DNA from: Elusimicrobiota bacterium
GTDB lineage: Bacteria > CG03 > SLGR01 > JAFGSA01
DNA: 36,725 bases
Assembly (NCBI GenBank): GCA_016934855.1
Contig: JAFGSA010000035.1
Location: 1-36,725, forward strand
Direction: 5' to 3'
The notes under the pieces: generated by a model
What the model saw: the letters and a program-made list of their open reading frames with translations, nothing else
The model's database searches: none
Told to the model about the DNA's origin: nothing
Translations under genes and position numbers: made by a program
In this document: piece by piece, positions 24,022-31,266 of the stretch
Position numbering within the stretch: the stretch's first letter is position 1
Layout of the letters: the number at the start of each line of letters is the position of its first letter

Positions 24022-24832
24022 GAGGGGGGCCCTCTTCTAACATCATCTTCAGCATCCTGGCATTGGTGGCGGCGCTCCCCGCGTGGCAGTTATTGAAGAA
24101 ACACAGGGTCTTGGGAGCTGATTCTGACATCTTCTTTATCGCCGGCACAAACTCTTTCAGCTCATCTTCGGAATACAGGTAGTCGTACCTCTTCTCGAGA
24201 GAACTGTTGAACCAGTTTCTGTTCCTGCCGTGAAACCTCACGTAAGCCATATCTCCCGTGACCCTGCCGGTGAAAGGCACCAGCCGGGGAAGCCGGGGCT
24301 CGTCCACGTCGCAGTAGGATATGCCGTTATCTTCCAGGAAGGAAAACGTCTCCTCCCTGATCCAGGCCGAGTTGCGGAATTCGACTGCCAGCGGGCAGGA
24401 GCCCAGGTATTCCCTGACTTTAAGTATATACTCCGTATTTTTCCCGGAAGGGCAGAAAAATACCGGGAACTGGAGGAGAACGGCGGCGAGCTTTCCTGAT
24501 TCTTTGAGGGGGCCCAGCGAGAAACTGAACTTCTCGCAGTATCCCCTGATATCGTCTTCCCGGGGCTTATCTTTTATCCTGTAATCGAACGGGTCGTGGG
24601 TTATTCCCCTGTAGGCTTTTACCGCGAACTCGAATTGCGGGGAAGTCTTCCTGCTGAGCCCGTCCACCGCGGCAGGCGAGGGGAGCGCGTAATAAGTAAA
24701 ATTCAGTTCCACGGCGTTAAAGCCCAGCCCGTTCTCGTAGAACCCCAGCTGGTCTTCCTTCTTCAAGCCGGCGGGATAAACCTTCTCCTTCCAGTCCGCA
24801 AAAGAGAATCCGCTTGTACCTACTTTTATCAT
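24011..24832 (-). CDS. DUF72 family TIM-barrel protein
   Basis: 273 residues, the usual size of DUF72 (YecE-like). The start KVGTSGFSFADWKEKVYP and KEDQLGFYENGLGFNAVELN are characteristic, as is the end region FNNCHAGSAATNARMLKMML. The fold is a TIM barrel; the biochemical role is unknown, although members are widespread. No strong ribosome-binding site is visible. Its 3' end overlaps the kinase gene by 11 bases and is convergent. Upstream lies repeat cluster 2. Confidence 0.9.
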   Translation of the reverse strand: MIKVGTSGFSFADWKEKVYPAGLKKEDQLGFYENGLGFNAVELNFTYYALPSPAAVDGLSRKTSPQFEFAVKAYRGITHDPFDYRIKDKPREDDIRGYCEKFSFSLGPLKESGKLAAVLLQFPVFFCPSGKNTEYILKVREYLGSCPLAVEFRNSAWIREETFSFLEDNGISYCDVDEPRLPRLVPFTGRVTGDMAYVRFHGRNRNWFNSSLEKRYDYLYSEDELKEFVPAIKKMSESAPKTLCFFNNCHAGSAATNARMLKMMLEEGPPPSS

Positions 24833-24873
24833 ACAGATATGGTATGAGTTTCTATATAATATGTAAATAGACG

Positions 24874-25212
24874 CTAGATACCAGATATGAGATATCAGAT
24901 GTGAGATAAAAAATAATTATGGGAGTATAGATAAAAATTGTAAATATAAGACCTTTCTGCTGCATAAAATAAATTTAAAACATGAAAATATCAGCATATT
25001 TCATCTGTTATCTGGTATCTGACATCTGATATCTCTCCTTATAACTTAAAACTTACAACTTAAAGCTGAATAAGTTTGTTTTTTGGTGCTTAAGTTTTGC
25101 TACTTATATTATACTAGCGACCAGCAACTAGCAACTGGCGACTTCTTACACTAGCAACCAGCAACAAGCGACTAGCAACTTGATTTCGTATCTCGTATCT
25201 GACATCTGACAT
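24874..25212. repeat. degenerate repeat cluster 2 between DUF72 and lexA genes
   Basis: The stretch 24833-25224 holds no gene. It contains CTAGATACCAGATATGAGATATC-type units (24874-24906), TATCTGGTATCTGACATCTGATATCTC (25009-25035, split in 7-base variants), CTTATAACTTAAAACTTACAACTT-like units (25037-25062), and AGCGACCAGCAACTAGCAACTGGCGACTTCTTACAC-type units (25114-25180), ending in TATCTCGTATCTGACATCTGACATCT (25189-25214, in 8-base variants). They match the modules of cluster 1, partly in opposite orientation, so a spreading short-repeat family is likely. An AT-rich centre (24907-25005) separates the parts. Confidence 0.75.
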
Positions 25213-25224
25213 CTTCCTTTCCGC

Positions 25225-25253
25225 TTGACAAATACCATACATTTGTATAGTAT
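25225..25253 (+). promoter_or_regulatory. promoter of the lexA operon
   Basis: A perfect TTGACA (25225-25230), 17 bases, then TAGTAT (25248-25253); a TATAAT at 25251-25256 has a 20-base spacer, less usual. The ribosome-binding site GGAGGT is at 25260-25265, nine bases before the ATG. The palindrome at 25232-25253 lies across the spacer and -10. Confidence 0.65.
25232..25253 (+). promoter_or_regulatory. candidate LexA operator (SOS box)
   Basis: ATACCATAC-ATTT-GTATAGTAT, an interrupted palindrome with 9-bp arms and one mismatch. It fills the space between the -35 and -10 boxes of the lexA promoter, where a self-repressing LexA should bind. It does not match the E. coli (CTGT-N8-ACAG) or Bacillus (CGAAC-N4-GTTCG) consensus, so it would be a lineage-specific box. 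No second copy was found by eye in this window. Confidence 0.55.
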
Positions 25254-25274
25254 AATTGCGGAGGTACCCATAAC

Positions 25275-25871
25275 ATGACCAGAGAGATAACAAAACGGCA
25301 GAAAGATATCCTGATGTTCATAGCTGACCAGGTGAACTCGGCGGGCATACCGCCTACCATAAGAGAGATAATGGCTAATTTTAATTTCACATCCATGCGC
25401 AGCGCCCAGGACCACTTAAAGGCGCTCTCTAAAAAAGGGTATATCCGGCTGAAAGGCTCGCTCTCCAGGGGGATAGAACTTTTGATATCTCCCTATTCCA
25501 TACCCATCCTGGGAGAGATAAGCGCAGGCAAGCCCCTGGAAGCCATAGAGAACATAGAGGGATACCTGGACCTGGTGAACGTATTCACAAAAAGAGCGCC
25601 CCTTTTCTCCCTCAGGGTCAAAGGGGACAGCATGGAGGGCGCCGGGATATTCGAGGGAGATATGGTAATAGTCAGGAAACAGCCTTCCGCCGACCCCGGC
25701 CAGATAGTGGCTGCCCTGATAGAAGGCGAAGCCCTCGTAAAGCGCCTGAAAAAGAAGAGCGGCGGGCTGGTGCTGGCTTCAGAGAACCCCAAATACGAAG
25801 ACATAAGGCTGGACAGGGAAACGCGGGTGATCGGCAAGGTCGTGGGGGTATTGAGAGACTATGGGAAATAA
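25275..25871 (+). CDS. lexA: SOS repressor LexA
   Basis: 198 residues. N-terminal winged HTH (7-65: KRQKDILMFIADQV, PPTIREIMANF), linker with the Ala84-Gly85 cleavage site in GEISAGKP, and the S24-type peptidase domain with Ser119 (KGDSMEGAGI) and Lys156 (EALVKRL). RecA-stimulated self-cleavage frees the SOS genes. It is first in a three-gene operon with a small protein and DNA polymerase IV, all overlapping, so all three should be induced by DNA damage. The HTH recognition helix differs from that of E. coli, consistent with the unusual palindrome in its promoter. Confidence 0.96.
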   Translation: MTREITKRQKDILMFIADQVNSAGIPPTIREIMANFNFTSMRSAQDHLKALSKKGYIRLKGSLSRGIELLISPYSIPILGEISAGKPLEAIENIEGYLDLVNVFTKRAPLFSLRVKGDSMEGAGIFEGDMVIVRKQPSADPGQIVAALIEGEALVKRLKKKSGGLVLASENPKYEDIRLDRETRVIGKVVGVLRDYGK

Positions 25872-26121
25872 TTCCGGAATAACCGACATAAACGAGCCGG
25901 TAAAGGTCGGCGCGGTATTTGAAAACTCGCGCATAAGGCCCAAATGGTTCGTATGGAAGAAGAAAAAATACATCCTCCGCAAAATCACCTACGACTGGGT
26001 GGACAGTTCCCGGGGAGACAAGCACCTGTGTTTTTCCGTATGGGACGGGCGGAACATGTACGAACTCTCCTACAGTACGAGATTCTTTACATGGATGCTC
26101 GACAGGGTGCACCTTGAATAA
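25861..26121 (+). CDS. DUF6504-like small protein between lexA and dinB
   Basis: 86 residues. The core KWFVWKKKKYILRKITYDWV and the end YSTRFFTWMLDRVHLE resemble DUF6504-like proteins, which are found beside Y-family polymerases and often start from 'x-F-x-W-x-x-x-x-Y-x-V-x-x-I-x-x-x-W'. This resemblance is by eye. Its ATG lies 11 bases inside the 3' end of lexA, and its stop overlaps the dinB start by 8 bases, so translation is coupled on both sides. It is probably an SOS accessory to the polymerase (inference). Confidence 0.7.
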   Translation: MGNNSGITDINEPVKVGAVFENSRIRPKWFVWKKKKYILRKITYDWVDSSRGDKHLCFSVWDGRNMYELSYSTRFFTWMLDRVHLE

Positions 26122-27355
26122 GACCATACTTCACATGGATATGAACGCCTTCTTCGCCTCGGTCGAACAGCAGGCCAACCCGGCGCTCCGCGGCAAACCC
26201 GTCGCCATATGCGGAAGAGGCAGGACCGTCGTGGCGACCTGTTCCTACGAGGCGAGGAAACAGGGTGTGAGGACCGGGATGTCGCTCTACGAGGCCAGAA
26301 GACACTGTCCGCAGATAATCCCTGTCCGGGGGAACCACATCAAGTACGTGGACACGGCCAGAAAGATCCAATCCATATGCCTTGAGTATACCCCCCTGGT
26401 CGAGGTTTTTTCCATAGATGAGGTATTCCTGGATATCACTGCACCGGCCGGGACCCCGAAGGACGGGCTGCGCCTGGCCGGAGAACTGCAGCTGCGTATA
26501 AAAAAAGAGCTGGGACTGCCCTGCTCCATAGGAATAGCCCCCAGCAAGATACTGGCCAAGCTCGCCTCGGACAGGGAAAAGCCCGACGGGCTCGTATTAT
26601 TCGCGGAAGAAGATATAGAGAGCGTACTGGAATGCACTCCTGTCGAAGACATGTGCGGCATAGGGGAAAACACGAAAAACTGCCTGAACGCCCTGGGCAT
26701 AAGAACGCTGGCGCAGCTGGGCAGGACCGATGTTTCGCTGCTCGTAAGGCATTTCGGATTCCTCGGGAATATACTGAAAAAAACGGGACGCGGCATGGAT
26801 ATGAATCCGGTATCAGCGTACTCCGATGCCGGCGAGATAAAATCCGTAGGGCATTCGAACACCTTTCCCAGGGACACCCGGGCAGCCGATGTAGTCAGGG
26901 CGTTCCTGCTGATGCTCTGCGAAAGGGTCGGCGTCAGGCTGAGGAAATACGGCATGATCGGCAGGACCGTGTCCTTTTACATAAGGTACTGCGATTTTTC
27001 CGGGGAGTCCAGGCAGAAAAGCCTGCCCGAATACATAAAGACAGGCCCGGACATATACGCCGCCGCGGCGCGTATTATGGACAGCTTTATGCCTTTCAAA
27101 AAGGCGGTCCGCCTTGTTGGGGTCACCGTCTCCGGGCTGGAAAAAGACAAAGGGCAGCTGCACCTTTTCGGCGACCGTGCCAGGAAAGAAAGGTTCGCCG
27201 AGGCGATGGACCGCATAAACAGCAGGCACGGCGAGTTCATGATACGGCCGCTGGCCTTCGAAGTGGTAGAGAAATTTACCGGCGGCGCCATAGACGTGCC
27301 GGCAAGAGTACACGGATTTCCCGCGGGTTTTAACGCTTCCGCGCCGAGATACTGA
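26114..27355 (+). CDS. dinB: DNA polymerase IV (Y family)
   Basis: 413 residues, the usual length or slightly more. TILHMDMNAFFASVEQQANP gives the first metal ligand D9 and the Phe steric gate; VEVFSIDEVFLDI gives D102 and E103. GIAPSKILAKLASDREKPDG marks the fingers/palm end and helix-hairpin-helix residues follow, with a little-finger domain to about 345. No beta-clamp motif could be fixed with confidence. It copies across lesions with low fidelity. The start is a TTG, favoured because it gives the family's normal N-terminus; the stop of the previous gene overlaps it. It is convergent with lysE, 13 bases between the stops. Confidence 0.95.
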   Translation: MNKTILHMDMNAFFASVEQQANPALRGKPVAICGRGRTVVATCSYEARKQGVRTGMSLYEARRHCPQIIPVRGNHIKYVDTARKIQSICLEYTPLVEVFSIDEVFLDITAPAGTPKDGLRLAGELQLRIKKELGLPCSIGIAPSKILAKLASDREKPDGLVLFAEEDIESVLECTPVEDMCGIGENTKNCLNALGIRTLAQLGRTDVSLLVRHFGFLGNILKKTGRGMDMNPVSAYSDAGEIKSVGHSNTFPRDTRAADVVRAFLLMLCERVGVRLRKYGMIGRTVSFYIRYCDFSGESRQKSLPEYIKTGPDIYAAAARIMDSFMPFKKAVRLVGVTVSGLEKDKGQLHLFGDRARKERFAEAMDRINSRHGEFMIRPLAFEVVEKFTGGAIDVPARVHGFPAGFNASAPRY

Positions 27356-27368
27356 AGGACCCCGCGGG

Positions 27369-27986
27369 TCAGGGCTTCAGGATCATCTTTAAGCCGTCCC
27401 TGGCGAATATGAAAGCGAACGCGAGAAGCATCAGCCCCAGTATCCTTACCGCAGCCGTATATATCCCGCCTCTTATAAACTTTTTTGTCCTGCAGACAAC
27501 GGCCGTCAGGACCAGCTTGGATCCTACCAGGAAGATATAGAACCCCGCGATGAAAACCATCCCCCTGCCTACGCCGCCCGCCCCTGCGATAACAGGCCCC
27601 CCGATCGTCATCCAGAAAAGATAGGGATGCGGGTTGAGCAGGTTTGTGACGATCCCCTTCTTCAAGGATCCGGGCACATCCGGGCGATACACCCTGCCTG
27701 CGTCAACGGTTATATTCTTGTATGCCAGGAAACTGATATAAGCCGCCCCGGCCAGCGAGATAACTCCCAGGACGGTTCTGAATCCGGAGAGTTTATCCAG
27801 GATGAAAACGGAGGCGAGGATCACGGGGGCATCGGTAAGAAGCGGTACGACCGATATCTTCAGCCCTTCCCTTCCGCCGTATTTTAGAGTCTGCGAGATA
27901 AGAAACGCCATCAGGGGGCCGGGAGAAAGCCCGGCGGTAATACCCAGCGCCAGGCCCAGCATGAATAAACCCGGACTTTCAGGCAT
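27369..27986 (-). CDS. LysE/RhtB-family amino-acid exporter
   Basis: 205 residues with about six membrane helices. The family signature G-x-x-P-G-P appears as GITAGLSPGPLMAFLISQ near residue 20, and KKGIVTNLLNPHPYLFW holds the conserved N-x-x-N-P segment. It exports an amino acid or derivative by proton exchange; the substrate is unknown. GGGGATA serves as ribosome-binding site. The 215-base gap to the RRM gene holds a plus-strand terminator-like hairpin and no supported gene. Confidence 0.9.
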   Translation of the reverse strand: MPESPGLFMLGLALGITAGLSPGPLMAFLISQTLKYGGREGLKISVVPLLTDAPVILASVFILDKLSGFRTVLGVISLAGAAYISFLAYKNITVDAGRVYRPDVPGSLKKGIVTNLLNPHPYLFWMTIGGPVIAGAGGVGRGMVFIAGFYIFLVGSKLVLTAVVCRTKKFIRGGIYTAAVRILGLMLLAFAFIFARDGLKMILKP

Positions 27987-28194
27987 TATCCCCGCATAAC
28001 ATCATATTATACCCTCTTTCGACCGCCAGGCGCATCCCGCAGTCATGGGGGCAGGCAGCCGCCGCCGTTTCCCGTGTCAACGCAGACCCTGCCATATGAA
28101 GATACGGGTTATCCGGATCAACCTGGCAGTAAGCCGAACTTTTAATCTGCGGATTGTTATATTATGGAATGTAGAATTCTGGCTATATATTGCT

Positions 28195-28220
28195 CCCGAT
28201 TTTATTTATCGGGTTTTTTT
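28195..28220 (+). terminator. intrinsic-terminator-like hairpin at the RRM gene end
   Basis: CCCGAT-TTTATTT-ATCGGG followed by TTTTTTT reads as a good terminator on the plus strand and overlaps the stop codon of the minus-strand RRM gene. On the minus strand the stem is the same but no U-run follows. It may stop antisense transcription or stabilise the RRM mRNA end. Confidence 0.5.
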
Positions 28221-28462
28221 CTCGCCTTGTTAACTCTCAGTTTCCTTCCCTCGAACTCTTTGTCGTTAAGGGCTTCTATAGCACTGGAGAGTTCTTCTTC
28301 GCTTGAAAATTCAACGAACCCAAAACCCTTTGACCTTCCGGTCATCTTGTCCTTAATGATCACAACGTCCTTTACTTCCCCGTGGTTCGCGAACAGCTGT
28401 TTCAGCTGGTCATCGGTCACGGAATAAGATAAATTTCCTACATACGCCTTGCATTCCTGCAT
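28202..28462 (-). CDS. RRM (RNP-type) RNA-binding protein
   Basis: 86 residues, one complete RNA recognition motif: RNP2 KAYVGNLSY at 5-13, RNP1 KGFGFVEF at 45-52, plus a short basic tail ARKKPDK. Aromatic residues of both motifs are in place, so binding of single-stranded RNA is expected. Bacterial single-RRM proteins of this size are often cold-induced. AGGAGG precedes the ATG. A 204-base gap upstream to the next gene may hold its leader; a TTGACA at the complement of 28629-28634 is seen but no convincing -10 at the right distance. Confidence 0.93.
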   Translation of the reverse strand: MQECKAYVGNLSYSVTDDQLKQLFANHGEVKDVVIIKDKMTGRSKGFGFVEFSSEEELSSAIEALNDKEFEGRKLRVNKARKKPDK

Positions 28463-28666
28463 CTTTCTTAGCCTCCTGAATTTTTACCAATCTCTGCCGC
28501 CGCGTGAATTTCCGGGAAGGAAGACTTGATGGATTTCAACCTCTGCCTGCCGTTAAATCCGCCGGCCGCAAATTAACTAATAATTCTTATACTAAAATTT
28601 TTTTTATAAATCAATAACGCCGCGGTATTGTCAATCGGATTTTCATTTTTTGCGTTTCCGGGAGAT

Positions 28667-29257
28667 TTACAGGTACAGCCTGAACCTGGCGAACACGTTG
28701 ATATAGTTGGACGGATCGTAGGTTATTATATACGTGGTATTGCTCCCCCCTACATCGGAAGTGGTCTTCGCGGCATACAGGTATTTTAATCCCGCGCTCA
28801 AGGACATGTACGGGGATATGTAGTATTCATAGCCGCCCTCGAGCCCGTACGCAAACGCGGACGAACCGGAAGTATTGCCTTCAGCGGCCTCGAGGTCCCA
28901 CAGCCTTCTGTCAACTATGCCTATTTTGCATCCGGCATACAGAATGCCGTCTTTTATCTCCATGATATCGGAATTTATGCACAGGAGGATGAAAGTATCT
29001 GCGTTTTTCACTCTGGAACCGAGCACACGCTCTTTTATATTCGAGGTATATATGTATATCCCGGCGTCGACTTCTTCGTCTATCTCCCTTCCCAGCTCCA
29101 CCCCGCGCCCCAGCCGCACCTCGTTATCCGACTCAAGAGGCAGGACCAGCCCGCCGTACGAACCGATTATCCACCTGCCGAAGCACAGGCCCCCGGCAGC
29201 GGAAAAAATGATAATGACAAGCGCCGCCAGGAGTGAATATAATACCTGCTTTTTCAT
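28667..29257 (-). CDS. exported protein, outer-membrane beta-barrel-like
   Basis: 196 residues. A signal peptide or anchor (MKKQVLYSLLAALVIIIFSA) and beta-strand-rich remainder: RWIIGSYGGLVLPLESDN, YAGCKIGIVDRRLWDLEAA, GLEGGYEYYISPYMSLSAGL, and the end INVFARFRLYL. This looks like a small outer-membrane barrel of about 8 strands, though no family is recognised. It is 90 bases after the SGNH/TPR gene stop on the plus coordinate side, with the same strand; a joint operon is possible. Confidence 0.65.
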   Translation of the reverse strand: MKKQVLYSLLAALVIIIFSAAGGLCFGRWIIGSYGGLVLPLESDNEVRLGRGVELGREIDEEVDAGIYIYTSNIKERVLGSRVKNADTFILLCINSDIMEIKDGILYAGCKIGIVDRRLWDLEAAEGNTSGSSAFAYGLEGGYEYYISPYMSLSAGLKYLYAAKTTSDVGGSNTTYIITYDPSNYINVFARFRLYL

Positions 29258-29347
29258 AGTTTTATTTTACATATTAACAGTTGAAATGCAAAGTAACGCA
29301 CGTTATCTTTTCAGCGATGCTTTTTAAGATAATGGGGATACAACCGT

Positions 29348-30676
29348 TTAGTCCTGCCTTTTATCTATACACCCGTTTATTACCGTATCGGCTATGTTAC
29401 CGGCCAGCAGCCTGTGCCCCTTTTCCGTGCAGTGTCCGAAATCGCCCGCAAAGACATCCTTGAAATACTCGAAATAACCGCCTTCTCTTACGGCGTTTCT
29501 GAATATTCCTTCGTTGTCGACATAGATTTCCCCCATGCCGGCGCCCATCATATCTTTAAGCCCGCTCACGCTTCGTAAAGGATACTGGATGCACAGTAAT
29601 TTGATTTTTTTACCCAACACGATTTCCCTGAGCCTGGTATAATTTTTTCTTGTAACATCCGATGCGTCGTAATTTTTGGGAAGCAATGCTTCCGCACGCA
29701 TTGAGTATTTACCTGCCAGGGCCGGGTTTCCCTCTTCTTCGTACAACAGGGATAATCTCTGATACAGACGGTACTCGTTGGGAAATCTGCCTATCGCCTC
29801 GAGATATGTTCTCTCGGCTCTTTTGGTATCTTTCTGTTTCCAGTAATATTCCCCCAGCTCCTCGTAGATAGTCACGTCTTCCGCCTTGTTGGCAAACGCA
29901 TCCAGCAGCGCTTTTTTTGCCGCTTCGTGTTTTCCGACCAGGTTGTACGAAAGGCTCAGCTGCTTATAACCTTCCGGTTTTCCGGGATCCGCCTTTACGG
30001 CTTTTTTAAAGACTTCTATGGATTTTTCCGCGTCGGCGTGTTCGCGGTAGAATACGCCGAGCTTTATATAGGACCGGTAATCATCCTTGTCTCTGGACAC
30101 GTCTTCGGCCGGTTTTTTTTCATGTCCGACGCTGTCCGCCGGTCCGGTACCGGCGTACAGCCGGTCTGGCCCCGGCTTCAGGGCAGAAAATAATTTCCTG
30201 CTTTTGACATGCATGATGATGAATTTAACGAGCTTATATATCCTCAGCGATTGAAGGAAACCCGCTTTTGTTGCGGACGTGTTATATTCGCGAGTATCCT
30301 CTTTGTCATTGATTCCCATCATGACGGTGATGATATGCGGGGCATACTTTGCGATATTATCCTCCAGGTTTTCCAGGATATACCCGCTGTCCATCCCTAT
30401 TTCGCCTTTATTGATGACACTGAACCTGACACCGGTGTTCCTGCTGTTCAATATCTCTTCCAGGTATTTGGGGTACGCGTTTATGCCGGCGGTAGTGGAT
30501 TCCCCAAGGCATAAAATACGGATTGCGCCGCTTTCGCCACGCGCCGTTTTATTTGCGGATTCCTGCACAGCCGAGTATATCGTACCGCCGAGTCTTAGAA
30601 ACACCTCGACAAAGACCGCGCTCATCAATATCCCGCATAAAACAAGGACAAATTTTTTCCTGAATAAGTAGGCCAT
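29348..30676 (-). CDS. SGNH/GDSL hydrolase with a TPR domain inserted
   Basis: About 442 residues from ATG 30676; an in-frame ATG at 30718 adds 14. An N-terminal membrane anchor (KKFVLVLCGILMSAVFVEVF) is followed by SGNH block I (CLGESTTAG), block III (MMGINDKED) and, near the C-terminus, block V (GDFGHCTEKGHRLL, Asp and His). Between blocks III and V lie about four tetratricopeptide repeats (roughly residues 200-330 from this start, for example SIEVFKKAVKADPGKPEGYK). The hydrolase fold is thus split by TPRs. It probably acts on an acylated envelope polymer at the periplasmic face, with the TPRs binding a partner (inference). Confidence 0.85.
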   Translation of the reverse strand: MAYLFRKKFVLVLCGILMSAVFVEVFLRLGGTIYSAVQESANKTARGESGAIRILCLGESTTAGINAYPKYLEEILNSRNTGVRFSVINKGEIGMDSGYILENLEDNIAKYAPHIITVMMGINDKEDTREYNTSATKAGFLQSLRIYKLVKFIIMHVKSRKLFSALKPGPDRLYAGTGPADSVGHEKKPAEDVSRDKDDYRSYIKLGVFYREHADAEKSIEVFKKAVKADPGKPEGYKQLSLSYNLVGKHEAAKKALLDAFANKAEDVTIYEELGEYYWKQKDTKRAERTYLEAIGRFPNEYRLYQRLSLLYEEEGNPALAGKYSMRAEALLPKNYDASDVTRKNYTRLREIVLGKKIKLLCIQYPLRSVSGLKDMMGAGMGEIYVDNEGIFRNAVREGGYFEYFKDVFAGDFGHCTEKGHRLLAGNIADTVINGCIDKRQD

Positions 30677-30810
30677 AATATTTATATTTAGTATTATTCT
30701 GGCATAAAGTAAAGGCATGAAAGAAGGATCGCTGTTTCCGGCAGATTAAATGAAGTGATATTATTTAAACAGCTCTATAATGATGATTGGCTCCCCGGGT
30801 AAGACTCCCT

Positions 30811-31035
30811 TCAAGAACTGCGGTCTTTCTGGATAAACTCACTGATTAAATTCTGCTTTTTTGCCCTGCTCCATCCTTTTACTTGTTTTTCGCGACTGAC
30901 TGCTTCTGTTTTTCTAGCATGCTTTTCCAAGTATAAAACAGGCGGATTTCCGTGCTGGCGCATCCTATTGTCTATATCGGTTGTTATTCCCGTATACAGT
31001 TTATTACTCTTCCGAATGATGTATAAATACCACAT
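30811..31035 (-). CDS. GIY-YIG nuclease family protein (short form)
   Basis: 74 residues from ATG 31035; the longer frame at 31044 would need TTG. WYLYIIRKSNKLYTGITTDI contains the Y-I-x(9-12)-Y-T-G catalytic element, R in DNRMRQHG and the conserved Glu in VSREKQVKGWSRAKK. It is about 10 residues shorter than YhbQ/UPF0213 relatives: the Gly-Lys-Gly-Ala-Lys-Tyr loop that usually follows the His is missing and GNPPV comes at once. The fold may still be complete. It faces the terminator at 31073-31108 and has no strong ribosome-binding site. Confidence 0.8.
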   Translation of the reverse strand: MWYLYIIRKSNKLYTGITTDIDNRMRQHGNPPVLYLEKHARKTEAVSREKQVKGWSRAKKQNLISEFIQKDRSS

Positions 31036-31072
31036 TATCAGCAAAATTTAATGTTTTAGTCTTAAGAGAGGG

Positions 31073-31108
31073 CAATAAAAATGCCGCCATAAGGCGGTAT
31101 TTTTATTG
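31073..31108. terminator. strong bidirectional palindromic terminator
   Basis: A 16-bp stem with one G-T pair: CAATAAAAATGCCGCC, loop ATAA, GGCGGTATTTTTATTG. The A/T-rich ends give a U-run on both strands. On the minus strand it would end transcripts coming from the island, before the GIY-YIG gene. Confidence 0.75.
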
Positions 31109-31178
31109 GCTCGATAACTGCTTTCTTGTGCAGAACTGAGCTCGGCCTACAAAATCAAATACATCCGATCTAACTGCT

Positions 31179-31212
31179 CGCTTCGCTCGCTGCTGGCGCA
31201 GCTCACTCAGCG
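31179..31212. repeat. 34-nt GC-rich direct repeat, copy A
   Basis: Begins CGCTTCGCTCGCTGCTGGCG and ends CTCACTCAGCG. It aligns without gaps over 34 bases to copy B at 31233-31266, with 26 identities; most of the differences fall in adjacent pairs. Includes the GCTGC-TGGC-GCAGC hairpin at 31189-31202. Confidence 0.7.
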
Positions 31213-31232
31213 GAAATAACATACAAACTAAA

Positions 31233-31266
31233 CGCTCCGCTCGTCGCTAACGCTCCTCACTCCGCG
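31233..31266. repeat. 34-nt GC-rich direct repeat, copy B
   Basis: Begins CGCTCCGCTCGTCGCTAACG and ends CTCACTCCGCG, starting 54 bases after copy A. On the minus strand both copies read CGC-n-GAGTGAG-nn-GCG-nn-AGC-nn-CGAGCG-n-AGCG. Confidence 0.7.

Noticed and set aside
24874..25214. CRISPR array
   Set aside because: Units are short, degenerate and of several kinds; no constant repeat with equal-length spacers and no cas genes.
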